Shown: positions 35,848-45,588, numbered from the stretch's first letter. The stretch is DNA of 64,000 nucleotides from Trinickia fusca (GCF_003628145.1 NZ_RBZV01000013.1:58401-122400), one strand, 5' to 3'. Numbers and translations are program-made. Notes: generated from the letters alone by a model not told the origin.

Positions 35848-37359
35848 ATGTCGCCCTTGTCCTTCCTCGGCGCCATTACCGGCGTCGGCAGCAGTGCCGC
35901 GAGCCCCGCTTCGAGCGCGGGCCAGGCGGCTGCGACGCCGTTTGCGCAGACCTTGCAGCAAAGCATCGACGCGCATCAGCCGCCGGCACCGCCGGCCGCC
36001 AAGAATGCCGGACCGGCGCCCAGCGCGCCAGCCGACAGCAACGCCTCGCAAGCGGCCAGCGGCAAAGACGCGTCGAGCAACGCCAGTTCCGGCGCAAACG
36101 GCGACACCTCGTCGAATGCATCGAACGGCTCATCGAACAGCGCCTCGAACGGCAGCACGCAGACGAGCCAGACGTCGCAAGCGGGCACGAACGGCAAGAC
36201 CTCGGGCACCGCGTCGAACGACCAGCAGGCCAATCAAGCCCAGAACGCGGCGAACGATCCGAATTCCCCGGCCACTCAAGCCGCTGCGGCCGCGGCCGCG
36301 GCGGCGGCTGCTGCCGCACAGGCTCAAACGCAACAGAGCGCCGACACGACGGCTGCAAACGCCACAACGGGCACCACGTCCGTGGCATCCGCCAACGGCA
36401 CCGACGCCGGCCAGAAGACGACGGCCGAACCCAAGACCGTGCGCGCAGCGCTCGAGGCAGCCCTCGCGGCTCAGATGGGCATGCAGGGCGCGACGGCAAC
36501 GGGCGCAGCGGCCTCCCCCTCCGGCACGGTTGCGCTCGGCAACACCGGGAACGTGAACACCGGCAACCTCGGCAACGGCATCGGCGCGCCGCCGCTCGCC
36601 TACAAGACGCTGAGCGCGCTGACGGGCCAAGGCAAGAACGGCAACGCACTGGCAGCCAATGCCGCCGACGCCGGCAAAGCCGCAGCGCAAGGCGCCGTTG
36701 CGGCGCAGGACGGCACGGCTGCCGAGGCGGCCCAGGCGCTGGCAGCGGGCGCGGCCGGGACGAACGACAGCGCGGGCAGCTTTGCCGCGCTCAAAGATAC
36801 GGCCGAAGCCACACGTGCGGCGCTCGCCGCCACGCAAGCGGCAGCCGCCTCGAACGCCGCCAACGCCGCGACCCAAGCGAGCACGCCGAACGTGCAGGCC
36901 GCCGGCGCCAACGCCGCTGCTTCGCTGGCGCCGCCAGTCGGCACGCCCGATTGGGAAGACGCACTGAGCCAGAAGGTCGTGTTCCTGTCGAGCGCGCATC
37001 AGCAGAGCGCCGAGCTCACACTCAATCCGCCCGATCTGGGCCCGCTGCAAGTGGTGCTGCAAGTCGCCGAAAATCACGCGCACGCGCTGTTCGTCTCGCA
37101 ACACCCACAAGTGCGCGAAGCGATCGAGGCCGCGCTGCCGAAGCTGCGCGACGCGCTCGAAGCAGGCGGGCTCGGCCTGGGCAGCGCAAGCGTCAGCGAC
37201 GGCTTCGCCCGCCAGGCCAATCAGCAGCAAAACGGCGGCGGCCAGGGGGGCGGCAAGAACCGCGGCAATTCGTCGGGCGACGAGGTGGGCGAAGCGGTGT
37301 CCGCCACGAACATCGCCACGCCGCGGCGCACAGTCGGCATCGTCGATACGTTCGCCTGA
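35848..37359 (+). CDS. fliK: Flagellar hook-length control protein FliK
   Basis: 503 residues. The N-terminal 370 residues are Ala/Ser/Asn/Gln-rich ruler-type sequence including a run of 13 alanines at about residue 148. The C-terminal domain (SAELTLNPPDLGPLQVVLQV, FVSQHPQVREAIEAALPKLR) is the canonical Flg_hook switch domain. FliK measures the hook and switches export from hook to filament substrates through FlhB. AAGAGG precedes the ATG. Confidence 0.94.
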   Translation: MSPLSFLGAITGVGSSAASPASSAGQAAATPFAQTLQQSIDAHQPPAPPAAKNAGPAPSAPADSNASQAASGKDASSNASSGANGDTSSNASNGSSNSASNGSTQTSQTSQAGTNGKTSGTASNDQQANQAQNAANDPNSPATQAAAAAAAAAAAAAQAQTQQSADTTAANATTGTTSVASANGTDAGQKTTAEPKTVRAALEAALAAQMGMQGATATGAAASPSGTVALGNTGNVNTGNLGNGIGAPPLAYKTLSALTGQGKNGNALAANAADAGKAAAQGAVAAQDGTAAEAAQALAAGAAGTNDSAGSFAALKDTAEATRAALAATQAAAASNAANAATQASTPNVQAAGANAAASLAPPVGTPDWEDALSQKVVFLSSAHQQSAELTLNPPDLGPLQVVLQVAENHAHALFVSQHPQVREAIEAALPKLRDALEAGGLGLGSASVSDGFARQANQQQNGGGQGGGKNRGNSSGDEVGEAVSATNIATPRRTVGIVDTFA

Positions 37360-37643
37360 ACGTCGCCTATCCCGCACCCAGTGCCCTACACGCAGCGCGC
37401 TGTGACGCGAGGCCTTCCACGGCCCGCGCCGCAGCGCGCGCTTGCCAGCCCATTCTCCTTGCCTGACCTTCATCGCCGCCCGTGACGTGCGCGGCGACGC
37501 TGCGTTCGCGGCTCACCAGGCCAGGTTCCGCCCGCGATGCCCCAAACGCATGAGATGGCGTGCAATCCCCCCTCTTTTCGGCTTATCGCCGAGGCCGGCT
37601 TTAGCGAACAATTCACCCTACCGCACTTACGCAACGCAACGTC

Positions 37644-38138
37644 ATGGCCTCCACGACCGTAAACCAGCAAATCACTGCCACGCCGACGAAGTCGGGCGGT
37701 ATCAAACGCCTCCTGATCATCGTGCTGATCGCGCTCGCCGCAGCCGGCGCCGCGGCGGCGGGCATGTACTTCTTCCTGCAAAAAGCGGGCGTCTCGCGGA
37801 CCGTCGCCGCCCCGCCGCCTCCGCCGCCGGTGTTCTTCGCGCTGGAGCCGATGACCGTGAACCTGCTGTCCGACGACGGCCAGCACTATCTGCGCGTCGG
37901 CCTGTCGCTGAAGCTCGCCGACGAGAAGATGCAGGAGCACCTCACGCAGCACATGCCCGAGATCCGCAGCCGTATCCTGCTCGCGCTGTCGAACAAGCAT
38001 CCCGAAGACCTCTCGACGCTCGACGGCAAGCGCAAGCTCGCGGACGAACTGGAAGCGCTGATCGAGCAGCCGACCGATGCCGGCACGCCGCCCGTGCGCG
38101 TCGAAAAGGTCCTCTTTACCGAATTCGTGGTCCAGTAG
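37644..38138 (+). CDS. fliL: Flagellar basal body-associated protein FliL
   Basis: 164 residues. A short cytoplasmic tail, one membrane helix (RLLIIVLIALAAAGAAAAGM), a proline-rich linker (PPPPPPVFFALEPMTVNL) and the periplasmic domain ending EKVLFTEFVVQ. FliL rings support stators. It lies 284 bp after fliK, so a new promoter may start here. Confidence 0.95.
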   Translation: MASTTVNQQITATPTKSGGIKRLLIIVLIALAAAGAAAAGMYFFLQKAGVSRTVAAPPPPPPVFFALEPMTVNLLSDDGQHYLRVGLSLKLADEKMQEHLTQHMPEIRSRILLALSNKHPEDLSTLDGKRKLADELEALIEQPTDAGTPPVRVEKVLFTEFVVQ

Positions 38139-38229
38139 CGAGCAGCCCAGGCGCACCAGCGGCCGGGCTCGCACTTGACCGATCCACAGCCGCTTCTTAC
38201 CAACCGAAAACTCAGGGACGAGGAAAGGA

Positions 38230-39228
38230 ATGGGCCACGAAGAGTTCATGTCCCAAGAGGAAGTCGATGCACTCCTCAAGGGCGTAACCGGCGAATCCGA
38301 TGGCGACGCCGAGCATGGCGACAAAGCGGGCGTTCGCCCGTACAACATCGCCACGCAAGAGCGCATCGTTCGCGGCCGCATGCCCGGCCTCGAAATCATC
38401 AACGAACGTTTTGCGCGTCTTCTGCGCATCGGCATCTTCAACTTCATGCGCCGCACGGCCGAGATCTCGGTCGGGCCGGTGAAGGTACAGAAGTACAGCG
38501 AGTTCACGCGTAACCTGCCGATCCCGACGAACCTGAACCTCGTGCACGTGAAGCCGCTGCGCGGCACGTCGCTGTTCGTGTTCGACCCGAACCTCGTGTT
38601 CTTCGTCGTCGACAACCTGTTCGGCGGTGACGGCCGCTTCCACACGCGCGTCGAAGGGCGCGACTTCACGGCCACCGAGCAGCGCATCATCGGCAAGCTG
38701 CTGAACCTCGTGTTCGAGCACTACACGACGGCGTGGAAAAGCGTGCGCCCGCTGCAGTTCGAATTCGTGCGCTCGGAGATGCACACGCAGTTCGCGAACG
38801 TCGCGACGCCGAACGAAATCGTCATCGTCACGCAGTTCTCGATCGAATTCGGCCCGACCGGCGGCACGCTGCACATCTGCATGCCGTACTCGATGATCGA
38901 GCCGATCCGCGACGTGCTGTCCTCTCCGATCCAGGGTGAAGCGCTCGAAGTCGACCGCCGCTGGGTGCGCGTGCTGTCGCAGCAGGTGCAGTCGGCCGAG
39001 GTCGAGCTGACGGCCGATCTCGCGCAGATCCCGACGACGTTCGAGGAGATCCTGAATATGCGCGTGAACGATGTGCTGCCGATCAACATCGACGAGTCGA
39101 TCGTCGCGAAGGTGGACGGCGTGCCGGTCATGGAATGCGGCTACGGAATTTTCAATGGTCAATACGCGCTGCGCGTGCAGAAGATGATCAGCGCGGCCGA
39201 AACAGTGAAGGAAGGTGGATATGAGTGA
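38230..39228 (+). CDS. fliM: Flagellar motor switch protein FliM
   Basis: 332 residues. EEFMSQEEVDALLKGVTGE is the CheY-P-binding N-terminus, followed by RPYNIATQERIVRGRMPGLE, the CheC-like core and a C-terminal SpoA domain (VDGVPVMECGYGIFNGQYAL). Part of the C ring. Overlaps fliN by 8 bp. Confidence 0.97.
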   Translation: MGHEEFMSQEEVDALLKGVTGESDGDAEHGDKAGVRPYNIATQERIVRGRMPGLEIINERFARLLRIGIFNFMRRTAEISVGPVKVQKYSEFTRNLPIPTNLNLVHVKPLRGTSLFVFDPNLVFFVVDNLFGGDGRFHTRVEGRDFTATEQRIIGKLLNLVFEHYTTAWKSVRPLQFEFVRSEMHTQFANVATPNEIVIVTQFSIEFGPTGGTLHICMPYSMIEPIRDVLSSPIQGEALEVDRRWVRVLSQQVQSAEVELTADLAQIPTTFEEILNMRVNDVLPINIDESIVAKVDGVPVMECGYGIFNGQYALRVQKMISAAETVKEGGYE

Positions 39229-39697
39229 CCTGAACGCGACGCCGGACGAGAACGCCGAGTTCGCGGCGGAAATGGCCGCCATGGCGACGCCCGCGAAGGC
39301 AGCGGTGGCCGCCAGCGATGAGACGAGTCTCGACGATTGGGCGAGCGCGCTGGCCGAGCAAAATACGAACACGGCGCCCACCGCCGCGGCTGGCGTGTTC
39401 CAGCCACTGTCGAAAGTCGAGCCGACGACCACGCGCAACGACATCGACATGATCCTCGACATCCCCGTCCAAATGACGGTGGAGCTGGGCCGCACGAAGA
39501 TCGCCATCCGCAACCTGCTGCAACTCGCGCAGGGCTCGGTGGTCGAGCTCGACGGCCTCGCCGGCGAACCGATGGACGTGCTCGTCAACGGCTGTCTGAT
39601 CGCGCAGGGCGAAGTCGTCGTCGTCAACGACAAGTTCGGCATCCGGCTCACCGACATCATCACGCCGTCCGAACGCATCCGGAAGCTCAATCGATGA
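39221..39697 (+). CDS. fliN: Flagellar motor switch protein FliN
   Basis: 158 residues. An acidic, Ala-rich N-terminal 75 residues, then the SpoA domain (IPVQMTVELGRTKIAIRNLL, VVELDGLAGEPMDVLVNG, GEVVVVNDKFGIRLTDII). It forms the base of the C ring. GGAAGG is close to ATG 39221. Its stop overlaps fliO (ATGA). Confidence 0.97.
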   Translation: MSDLNATPDENAEFAAEMAAMATPAKAAVAASDETSLDDWASALAEQNTNTAPTAAAGVFQPLSKVEPTTTRNDIDMILDIPVQMTVELGRTKIAIRNLLQLAQGSVVELDGLAGEPMDVLVNGCLIAQGEVVVVNDKFGIRLTDIITPSERIRKLNR

Positions 39698-40260
39698 ACA
39701 CGGCAGCGCGCCGCCTGCCGGCCACGCTCGCAGTCCAGGCTGCGGCGATGCTGGCAAGCGCGCCCTTTACCGCGCAAGCGGCCGACATGAACGCGGTGAA
39801 CCATGCCGCCAGCATCGCCTCCGGCGTCGGCGCCGGCACGGCCGCTCCGTCGCTCGGCGTGGGCGCGGTACTGCAGACCCTGGTTGGTCTGGCCGTCGTC
39901 GTCGCACTCGTGTTCGCATGCGCTTGGCTCGCGCGCCGCTTCGGCCTGCAGCCGGGCGCGCGCGGCGGCCTCGTGCGCACGATCGGCGGTGTGTCGTTGG
40001 GCGGCAAGGAACGCGTGGCCGTCGTCGAAGTGGGCGACACGTGGCTCGTGCTCGGCGCCGCGCCCGGCAATGTGCGCCTGCTCCACACCCTGCCGGCCGG
40101 CTCAACCGGCCACTCCGGCTCTAGCCACGGCGGCCCCGGGCAATCTTCCGATCCGGACGCCTCGGCATTGCCGCCCGGCACGTTCGGCACGCGCTTTCGC
40201 GCCGCCCTCGCGGGCGAAGCGAAGAAGCGCTTTTCCCGTCCCTCCGGCGGAGGCAAGTAA
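39694..40260 (+). CDS. fliO: Flagellar export-gate assembly protein FliO
   Basis: 188 residues. A signal-like N-terminus ending APFTAQA, one membrane helix (LQTLVGLAVVVALVFACAWL), a short cytoplasmic domain (GGVSLGGKERVAVVEVGDTW, LVLGAAPGNVRLLHTL) and a Gly/Ser-rich tail. FliO scaffolds assembly of FliP. fliP begins directly after its stop. Confidence 0.9.
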   Translation: MNTAARRLPATLAVQAAAMLASAPFTAQAADMNAVNHAASIASGVGAGTAAPSLGVGAVLQTLVGLAVVVALVFACAWLARRFGLQPGARGGLVRTIGGVSLGGKERVAVVEVGDTWLVLGAAPGNVRLLHTLPAGSTGHSGSSHGGPGQSSDPDASALPPGTFGTRFRAALAGEAKKRFSRPSGGGK

Positions 40261-41043
40261 ATGTCGTTGTGCTCCCACCTGCGGATTGCGCGTCTTGCGC
40301 GAGCCGCGGCACCCGCGCTGCCGCTCGTCGTCCTCGCCTTGATGCCGTCGCTCTCGTTCGCGCAAGCGGCGGGGCTGCCCGCTTTCAACACGAGCCCCGG
40401 CCCGAACGGCGGCACGACCTACTCGTTGAGCGTGCAGACGATGCTGCTGCTCACGATGCTGTCGTTCCTGCCGGCGATGGTGCTGATGATGACGAGCTTC
40501 ACGCGCATCATCATCGTGCTGTCGCTGCTGCGCCAGGCGATGGGCACCACGACGACGCCCCCCAATCAGGTCCTCGTCGGCCTTGCGCTGTTCCTCACGA
40601 TGTTCGTGATGTCGCCGGTGCTCGACAAAGCCTACACTGACGGCTACAAGCCGTTCTCCGAAGGCACGATTCCGATGGAGACGGCCGTGCAGCGGGGCGT
40701 GGCGCCGTTCAAGACGTTCATGCTGCGCCAGACGCGCGAGGCCGACCTCGCCCTGTTCGCGAAGATCTCGCACGCGCCGGCCATGCAAGGCCCTGAGGAC
40801 GTGCCGCTGTCGCTGCTCGTCCCCGCGTTCGTGACGAGCGAACTGAAGACGGCCTTCCAGATCGGCTTCACGATCTTCATCCCGTTCCTCATCATCGACA
40901 TGGTCGTCGCAAGCGTGCTGATGTCGATGGGGATGATGATGGTCTCGCCGGTCACCATCGCGCTACCGTTCAAACTGATGCTGTTCGTGCTCGTGGACGG
41001 ATGGCAGCTGCTGATCGGCTCGCTTGCGCAGAGCTTCGCCTGA
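40261..41043 (+). CDS. fliP: Flagellar export-gate protein FliP
   Basis: 260 residues with a signal peptide ([10 protein letters not shown]) and four helices. [40 protein letters not shown] and [20 protein letters not shown] are family motifs. It builds the pentameric core of the type III export gate. No gap separates it from fliO. Confidence 0.97.
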   Translation: MSLCSHLRIARLARAAAPALPLVVLALMPSLSFAQAAGLPAFNTSPGPNGGTTYSLSVQTMLLLTMLSFLPAMVLMMTSFTRIIIVLSLLRQAMGTTTTPPNQVLVGLALFLTMFVMSPVLDKAYTDGYKPFSEGTIPMETAVQRGVAPFKTFMLRQTREADLALFAKISHAPAMQGPEDVPLSLLVPAFVTSELKTAFQIGFTIFIPFLIIDMVVASVLMSMGMMMVSPVTIALPFKLMLFVLVDGWQLLIGSLAQSFA

Positions 41044-41060
41044 TCGAGGAACCGCTCGCC

Positions 41061-41330
41061 ATGACGCCCGAATCCGTCCTTACGCTCGCGCATCGCGCGA
41101 TGTACGTCGCCCTGCTGCTGACCGCGCCGCCGCTGCTCGTATCGCTCGCCGTCGGCCTGCTCGTGAGCTTCTTCCAGGCCGCCACGCAGATCAACGAAGC
41201 GACGCTCTCGTTCATCCCCAAGCTGATGGCCGTGACGATCACGCTCGTGATCGCGGGGCCGTGGATGCTCTCGATCGTGCTCGACTACATGCGGCAGATG
41301 CTGACGAGCATCCCGTCGATGGCCGGATAG
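41061..41330 (+). CDS. fliQ: Flagellar export-gate protein FliQ
   Basis: 89 residues, two helices. LVSLAVGLLVSFFQAATQIN and EATLSFIPKLMAV are invariant features. It packs around the FliP/FliR core. ATG 41061 is set by the family start MTPESVLTLAHRAM. Confidence 0.96.
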   Translation: MTPESVLTLAHRAMYVALLLTAPPLLVSLAVGLLVSFFQAATQINEATLSFIPKLMAVTITLVIAGPWMLSIVLDYMRQMLTSIPSMAG

Positions 41331-41352
41331 CGTCCGGCGAACCTCTCACGCG

Positions 41353-42135
41353 ATGTTCACTGTCACCTACGCGCAGCTGAACGCCTGGCTCACAGCCTTT
41401 CTGTGGCCGTTCGTGCGCATCGCGGCGCTCGTCGCGACGGGGCCCATCGTCGGTCATACGGCGATTCCGGCACGGGTGAAGATCGCGCTTGCCGCGTTCG
41501 TGACGCTCATCGTCGCGCCGACACTCGGACCGCTACCGCAAGTGACCGTGTTTTCGTCCGCGGGCGTCTGGATCATGGTCAATCAGTTCCTGATCGGCGC
41601 GGCGCTCGGCCTCACGATGCAGCTCGTGTTTGCGGCCATCGAAATGACGGGCGCGCTCGTCGGCCTGCAAATGGGGCTCGGCTTCGCCACGTTCTTCGAC
41701 CCGGGTTCGAACACCTCGGCCGAAGTGCTCGCGCGCTACCTGAACGCCATCGCAATCCTCGCGTTTCTCGCGTTCGACGGGCATCTGCAAATGGTCTCGG
41801 CGCTGGTCGCGTCGTTCCAGTCGGTGCCGATCGGTGCGGGCCTGCTTGGTGCAACGGGTTTCAGGACGCTCGTCCTCTGGGGCAACGCTATCTTCTCGGC
41901 GGGGCTGCTGCTTGCACTGCCCGTCGTCATCGCGCTGTTGATCGCGAACCTCTCACTCGGCATCCTGAACCGCGCAGCGCCGCAGATCGGCGTCTTTCAG
42001 ATCGGCTTTTCGGTCACGCTGCTCGTGGGCCTGCTGCTCATTCAGCTGATGCTGCCGAACATGATTCCGTTTTTCGCCCGCTTGTTCGATATGGGTATCG
42101 ATCAGATGGGGCGCGTGGCGACTGCCTTGCATTGA
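41353..42135 (+). CDS. fliR: Flagellar export-gate protein FliR
   Basis: 260 residues, about six helices. RIAALVATGPIVGHTAIPAR, EMTGALVGLQMGLGFATFFD and FQIGFSVTLLVGLLLIQLML are FliR signatures. It closes the FliP5-FliR core of the gate. It is the last gene of the rightward fliF-fliR run and converges on flgL. Confidence 0.96.
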   Translation: MFTVTYAQLNAWLTAFLWPFVRIAALVATGPIVGHTAIPARVKIALAAFVTLIVAPTLGPLPQVTVFSSAGVWIMVNQFLIGAALGLTMQLVFAAIEMTGALVGLQMGLGFATFFDPGSNTSAEVLARYLNAIAILAFLAFDGHLQMVSALVASFQSVPIGAGLLGATGFRTLVLWGNAIFSAGLLLALPVVIALLIANLSLGILNRAAPQIGVFQIGFSVTLLVGLLLIQLMLPNMIPFFARLFDMGIDQMGRVATALH

Positions 42136-42185
42136 AGCCATCGCACGGCTTCGCGCTCCCCCCTGCTTCGCTTTCCCGCCGATCA

Positions 42186-42227
42186 AAAGAAAACGGCCGG
42201 CGATCGGTCTGAACCGATCGCCGGCCG
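42186..42227 (-). terminator. Perfect 15-bp hairpin terminator between fliR and flgL
   Basis: CGGCCGGCGATCGGT (42194-42208) pairs fully with 42213-42227 around CTGA. On the minus strand it is followed by TTTTCTTTT, which makes it an intrinsic terminator for flgL; from the other side it can also end fliR transcripts. Confidence 0.88.
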
Positions 42228-42260
42228 AGCGTCGCGCACCTGCTGCGCGACTCGTCCCCG

Positions 42261-43499
42261 TCAGCTGCTGATGTACTGGAACAGCGACATGCTCTGAATC
42301 TGCACGAAGCTCTTCTGGGCCGCTTGAAGTGCGTTCTGCGTCAGTTCGAACTGGCTGATCGTCGACACCATGTCGACGCTCGTGAGGTTCGACAGGTTGT
42401 TCTGCGCTTGCAGCGAGTTGTTGTTCGTCGTCGTTTGCAGCGCTTGCAGCTCCTGCTCGCGGCCGCCCACCGACGCCTGCACGACGGTGATGTTCGTCAG
42501 CGAATTCTGGAAGCGCGACGTGCCCGTCGTCAGCGCGTTCTGGAGCGTCGCTTTAGCGGCCGGGTTGCCGTCGGCCGGCGTGTTCAGCGCCGAGATGATC
42601 GAGTCGAGGGTCGAGAACAAGCTGCTGTTGGCGGGCGTCGTCGACGGCGTCACCGAGAACGTGTCGCCAGGGTTCGGCGCACCCGAGATCGTCGCGCTCA
42701 TGCCGGCGCCCAGCGCGATCGGCGAAGCCGACGAAAACGCGGCGGGCGGCGTCGTCGTGGGCGGCGCGACGGTGTTGTCGGTCACCGTATACGTCGGCGC
42801 TGCGGCGGTGCCGCCGATCGTGACCGTGTAGTTGTGGCTGTTGGTCGCCACGGCCGGGTTCGTGATCGTCGCACGACCGATCGTCCCCGTGCCCGTGTTC
42901 GTCGCGGCGCCAGCCGAAACCGGGCTCGTACCGATCGACGGAACCGTCATGAACACGCTCGCGCCGCTGTCGTTGGTCGTGATCTGGCGCGTGTCGGCGA
43001 CCTGAGCCAGGCGCTGGCCGTTGTCGCCCAGATAGTTGACGCCGCCGCCCGTCACGTTGACGAACGGCTGCGTGGTCGTCTGAAAGCCCGAGAAAATGTA
43101 GTTGCCGGCGCCGTCGCTGGTGTTCGCGAGCGTCAGCAGCTGGCTGCGATAACCCTGGAGGGACTGCGCGATCGAGGCACGGTTCGCGTCGCTCAGCGTG
43201 CCGTCGCCGGCCTGCGTCAGCAGCGAGCTGATCGTCGTCATCACGTTCGCCACGGTTCCGATCGTCTTGTCTTCGAGCTGAAGCGACGACAGAGCGGAAT
43301 TCTGGTTCGCCGTGTACTGCGTCAGCGTAGCCGTGCTCATCGTCAGCTGCACGGCCTGTGCGGCGGCCAGCGGGTTGTCGCCGGGCGTCGTCAGGGCTTG
43401 CCCGCTCGAGAGCTGCTGATACAGCTGATTGAGCTGGCTCTCCTGATTGCCCATCGTCTGGACGTTCTGGTTGTAGAACTGCGAAGTCGAGATACGCAT
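42261..43499 (-). CDS. flgL: Flagellar hook-filament junction protein FlgL
   Basis: 412 residues. MRISTSQFYNQNVQTMGNQE and the C-terminal EFELTQNALQAAQKSFVQIQ-like end (QFELTQNALQAAQKSFVQIQ) are flagellin-like HAP3 ends, with a Gly/Thr/Ala-rich variable middle (residues 170-310). FlgL is exported and caps the hook-filament junction. It follows flgK by 11 bp. Confidence 0.95.
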   Translation of the reverse strand: MRISTSQFYNQNVQTMGNQESQLNQLYQQLSSGQALTTPGDNPLAAAQAVQLTMSTATLTQYTANQNSALSSLQLEDKTIGTVANVMTTISSLLTQAGDGTLSDANRASIAQSLQGYRSQLLTLANTSDGAGNYIFSGFQTTTQPFVNVTGGGVNYLGDNGQRLAQVADTRQITTNDSGASVFMTVPSIGTSPVSAGAATNTGTGTIGRATITNPAVATNSHNYTVTIGGTAAAPTYTVTDNTVAPPTTTPPAAFSSASPIALGAGMSATISGAPNPGDTFSVTPSTTPANSSLFSTLDSIISALNTPADGNPAAKATLQNALTTGTSRFQNSLTNITVVQASVGGREQELQALQTTTNNNSLQAQNNLSNLTSVDMVSTISQFELTQNALQAAQKSFVQIQSMSLFQYISS

Positions 43500-43510
43500 C
43501 GCCTGGCCCC

Positions 43511-45457
43511 TTATTGGAAGATGCCCATGAGGGTCTGGAACATCGATTGAGCGGTCTGAATCACCTTGCTGTTCGCCTGATAGAGCTGCTGATACTGCAA
43601 CAGGTTCGACGCTTCTTGATCGAGGTTCACACCCGACACCGATTGCTGTGCGGACGTGATCTGCGTGACGAGTGCCGACTGTGCGGTCTGTGCCGACTTC
43701 AGCTGGCTCGCCGCATTGCCGACCGTGTTCACGTAGCTTGCGTAGGCGCCCGTCAGCGTGGACGTGCCGTTCGCCAGCGACGTGTTCGTCACGAGCTTGG
43801 AGATCGCCAGCGCGTTACGGCCGTCGTTGGTACCCGTATTCGGCGCGATCGTGAACGTATCGCCGTTGGCCGGCGCGCCGCTGACCGTGAAGCTCACGTT
43901 CTTCAGGGTACCGCCGGTGACCGTGTAGGTCGCGCCGGGCGTGTACGTGGCCGGCGGCGCTGCGGGCGCCGCACCGTTGACGGACACCATCGAACCCGCC
44001 GGAAAGCCGGTCAGCGTATTGGCGCCCGAGTTGTAGGTCAGCGTCGTCGTGCCCCCGATCGAGTAGCCGGCCGTGACCACGCCTTGCGTGACCGTAGCCG
44101 TGCCCGTGTTCGTGGTCGGCACCGACACCAGGACAGGCGAAGACGCCGCGATCGCCGACGGATTGGTGGTCGAGAGGCCGAACCCGTTGAGCGCACCGCG
44201 CGTGGGCTGGATCGTGAACGAATCGCCGGCATTCATCGCGCCCGCCACGTTCAGCACGAGGCCGCCCATCGTCGCGCCGGCCGGCGCGGTCGTCGTCGAG
44301 CCGATGACAGCACCGCTCGTCGTGTCGGTCAGCGTGTAGTTCGTGCCGTCGAACGACAGTGCGTAGTCGTCCGAGGTCGGCTGCGCCGCGTTCGCGAACC
44401 CGACCGTCATCGTCGCGGCGCTCGTGTTGTTGGCGTTCGCATAGACGGTCGGCGTGCCGGCCGTGAACAGATTGGCGCCCGGGTTGCCCGACAGATCGAG
44501 GCCCAGCGCATTCTGCGAATTGACCTGCGCGGCGAAGCTCGTGGCGATCGCGCCGAGCTGCGACTCGGCCGGATCGAGGGTCTGGCTGCGGAACGCGAGC
44601 AGGCCGCCCAGCGTGCCGCCCGTCAGCGCGCTGCTCGCCATGACCTGCGGTGCCGGTGCCGGCTTCGCGCCCGCCATGCCGTTATAGGTCACGGCCAGTT
44701 CGCTGGGATCGGTCGGCGAGTTCGAGGTGCCGAGGTTGAAGCTCGCGTTGGCGACGACGAGCGGCTGTCCGTTACCGAGGAATACGCTATAGCCGCTCGA
44801 GTTCTGCACGACGGATACGCCGACGTCCTGCGCGAGGTTCGCGACGGCCTGATCGCGCTGGTCGAGCAGCTGGTTCGGCGGCTGGCCTTGCGCGCTGGCG
44901 GCGGCGATCTGGCTGTTCAGCTGTGCGATCTGCGTGGAGTAGCCGTTGATCTGGTTGACGGTCGCGGTCAGCTGCTGGTTCACGCTCTGACGCATCTGAT
45001 CGTACTGTGCGCCGGCCGCGTTGATCTGCGTCGCGAGCGATTGTGCTGCGCTGATCGCGCTTTGGCGCGTGGCGACGTTGGACGGCGCGTTCGCGATGCT
45101 CTGCAAGCCGGTGAAGTACGAAGTGATCGCCGCCGAGATACCGGCGGTCGGGCTGCCGACGAGGTTGTTCAGCTGCGAGGCCATGTTGTAGTTGGCCGTC
45201 AGCGCGCTGTTCGTCGACTGCGCGTTGTTGAGCTGGGTCGACAGGTATTGGCTGTAATTGCGCTGGATGGTGGCCGTCGTCACGCCGCCGCCGAGGTAAC
45301 CCGAGCCCGTGTATTGCCCGCTCGATTCCGAATAGACGGGGTTTTCTACCGTGTAGCCCGGCGTCGACGCATTGCTGATGTTCTGGCTAGCCGTCGTCAA
45401 GCCCCACTGGGCGGCGCTAAGCCCGGACAGGCCGATGTTGAAGATGTTGTTGGACAT
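43511..45457 (-). CDS. flgK: Flagellar hook-filament junction protein FlgK
   Basis: 648 residues, in the upper part of the HAP1 size range. The N-terminus NIFNIGLSGLSAAQWGLTTA, then NISNASTPGYTVENPVYS, and the C-terminus GVNLDQEASNLLQYQQLYQA are conserved D0/D1 segments. The middle is a large variable region. AGGAAG precedes ATG 45457. A sigma-28 promoter lies about 60 bp upstream, so flgKL form a separate late unit. Confidence 0.96.
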   Translation of the reverse strand: MSNNIFNIGLSGLSAAQWGLTTASQNISNASTPGYTVENPVYSESSGQYTGSGYLGGGVTTATIQRNYSQYLSTQLNNAQSTNSALTANYNMASQLNNLVGSPTAGISAAITSYFTGLQSIANAPSNVATRQSAISAAQSLATQINAAGAQYDQMRQSVNQQLTATVNQINGYSTQIAQLNSQIAAASAQGQPPNQLLDQRDQAVANLAQDVGVSVVQNSSGYSVFLGNGQPLVVANASFNLGTSNSPTDPSELAVTYNGMAGAKPAPAPQVMASSALTGGTLGGLLAFRSQTLDPAESQLGAIATSFAAQVNSQNALGLDLSGNPGANLFTAGTPTVYANANNTSAATMTVGFANAAQPTSDDYALSFDGTNYTLTDTTSGAVIGSTTTAPAGATMGGLVLNVAGAMNAGDSFTIQPTRGALNGFGLSTTNPSAIAASSPVLVSVPTTNTGTATVTQGVVTAGYSIGGTTTLTYNSGANTLTGFPAGSMVSVNGAAPAAPPATYTPGATYTVTGGTLKNVSFTVSGAPANGDTFTIAPNTGTNDGRNALAISKLVTNTSLANGTSTLTGAYASYVNTVGNAASQLKSAQTAQSALVTQITSAQQSVSGVNLDQEASNLLQYQQLYQANSKVIQTAQSMFQTLMGIFQ

Positions 45458-45514
45458 GCGTCTTCCTGAAGGGGCGAAGGGCAAGAGCCGCCGCCGCGTT
45501 GAGGGAACACATGT

Positions 45515-45541
45515 ATATCGGCTCGAGCGCGGAAAAAGTTA
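45515..45541 (-). promoter_or_regulatory. Sigma-28 (FliA) promoter of flgKL
   Basis: On the minus strand: TAACTTTT, 11-nt spacer, GCCGATAT. The -10 is 7/8 and the -35 is 6/8 to consensus. The -35 coincides with the T-tract of the upstream ycgR terminator. Confidence 0.75.
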
Positions 45542-45578
45542 AGGGTTGGCGCGCAATGTCGGTCGCGCGCGCCAACCC
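45534..45578 (-). terminator. Intrinsic terminator of ycgR
   Basis: GGGTTGGCGCGC (minus strand from 45578) pairs with GCGCGCCAACCC over 12 bp with a 12-nt loop, and TTAACTTTTT follows. It is 10 bp after the ycgR stop. Confidence 0.8.
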
Positions 45579-45588
45579 GAAGCCTGCC

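Noticed and set aside
43514..45469. A 651-codon open frame on the plus strand
   Set aside because: It is the antisense shadow of flgK: no family motifs, extreme Arg content, and flgK itself is unmistakable.
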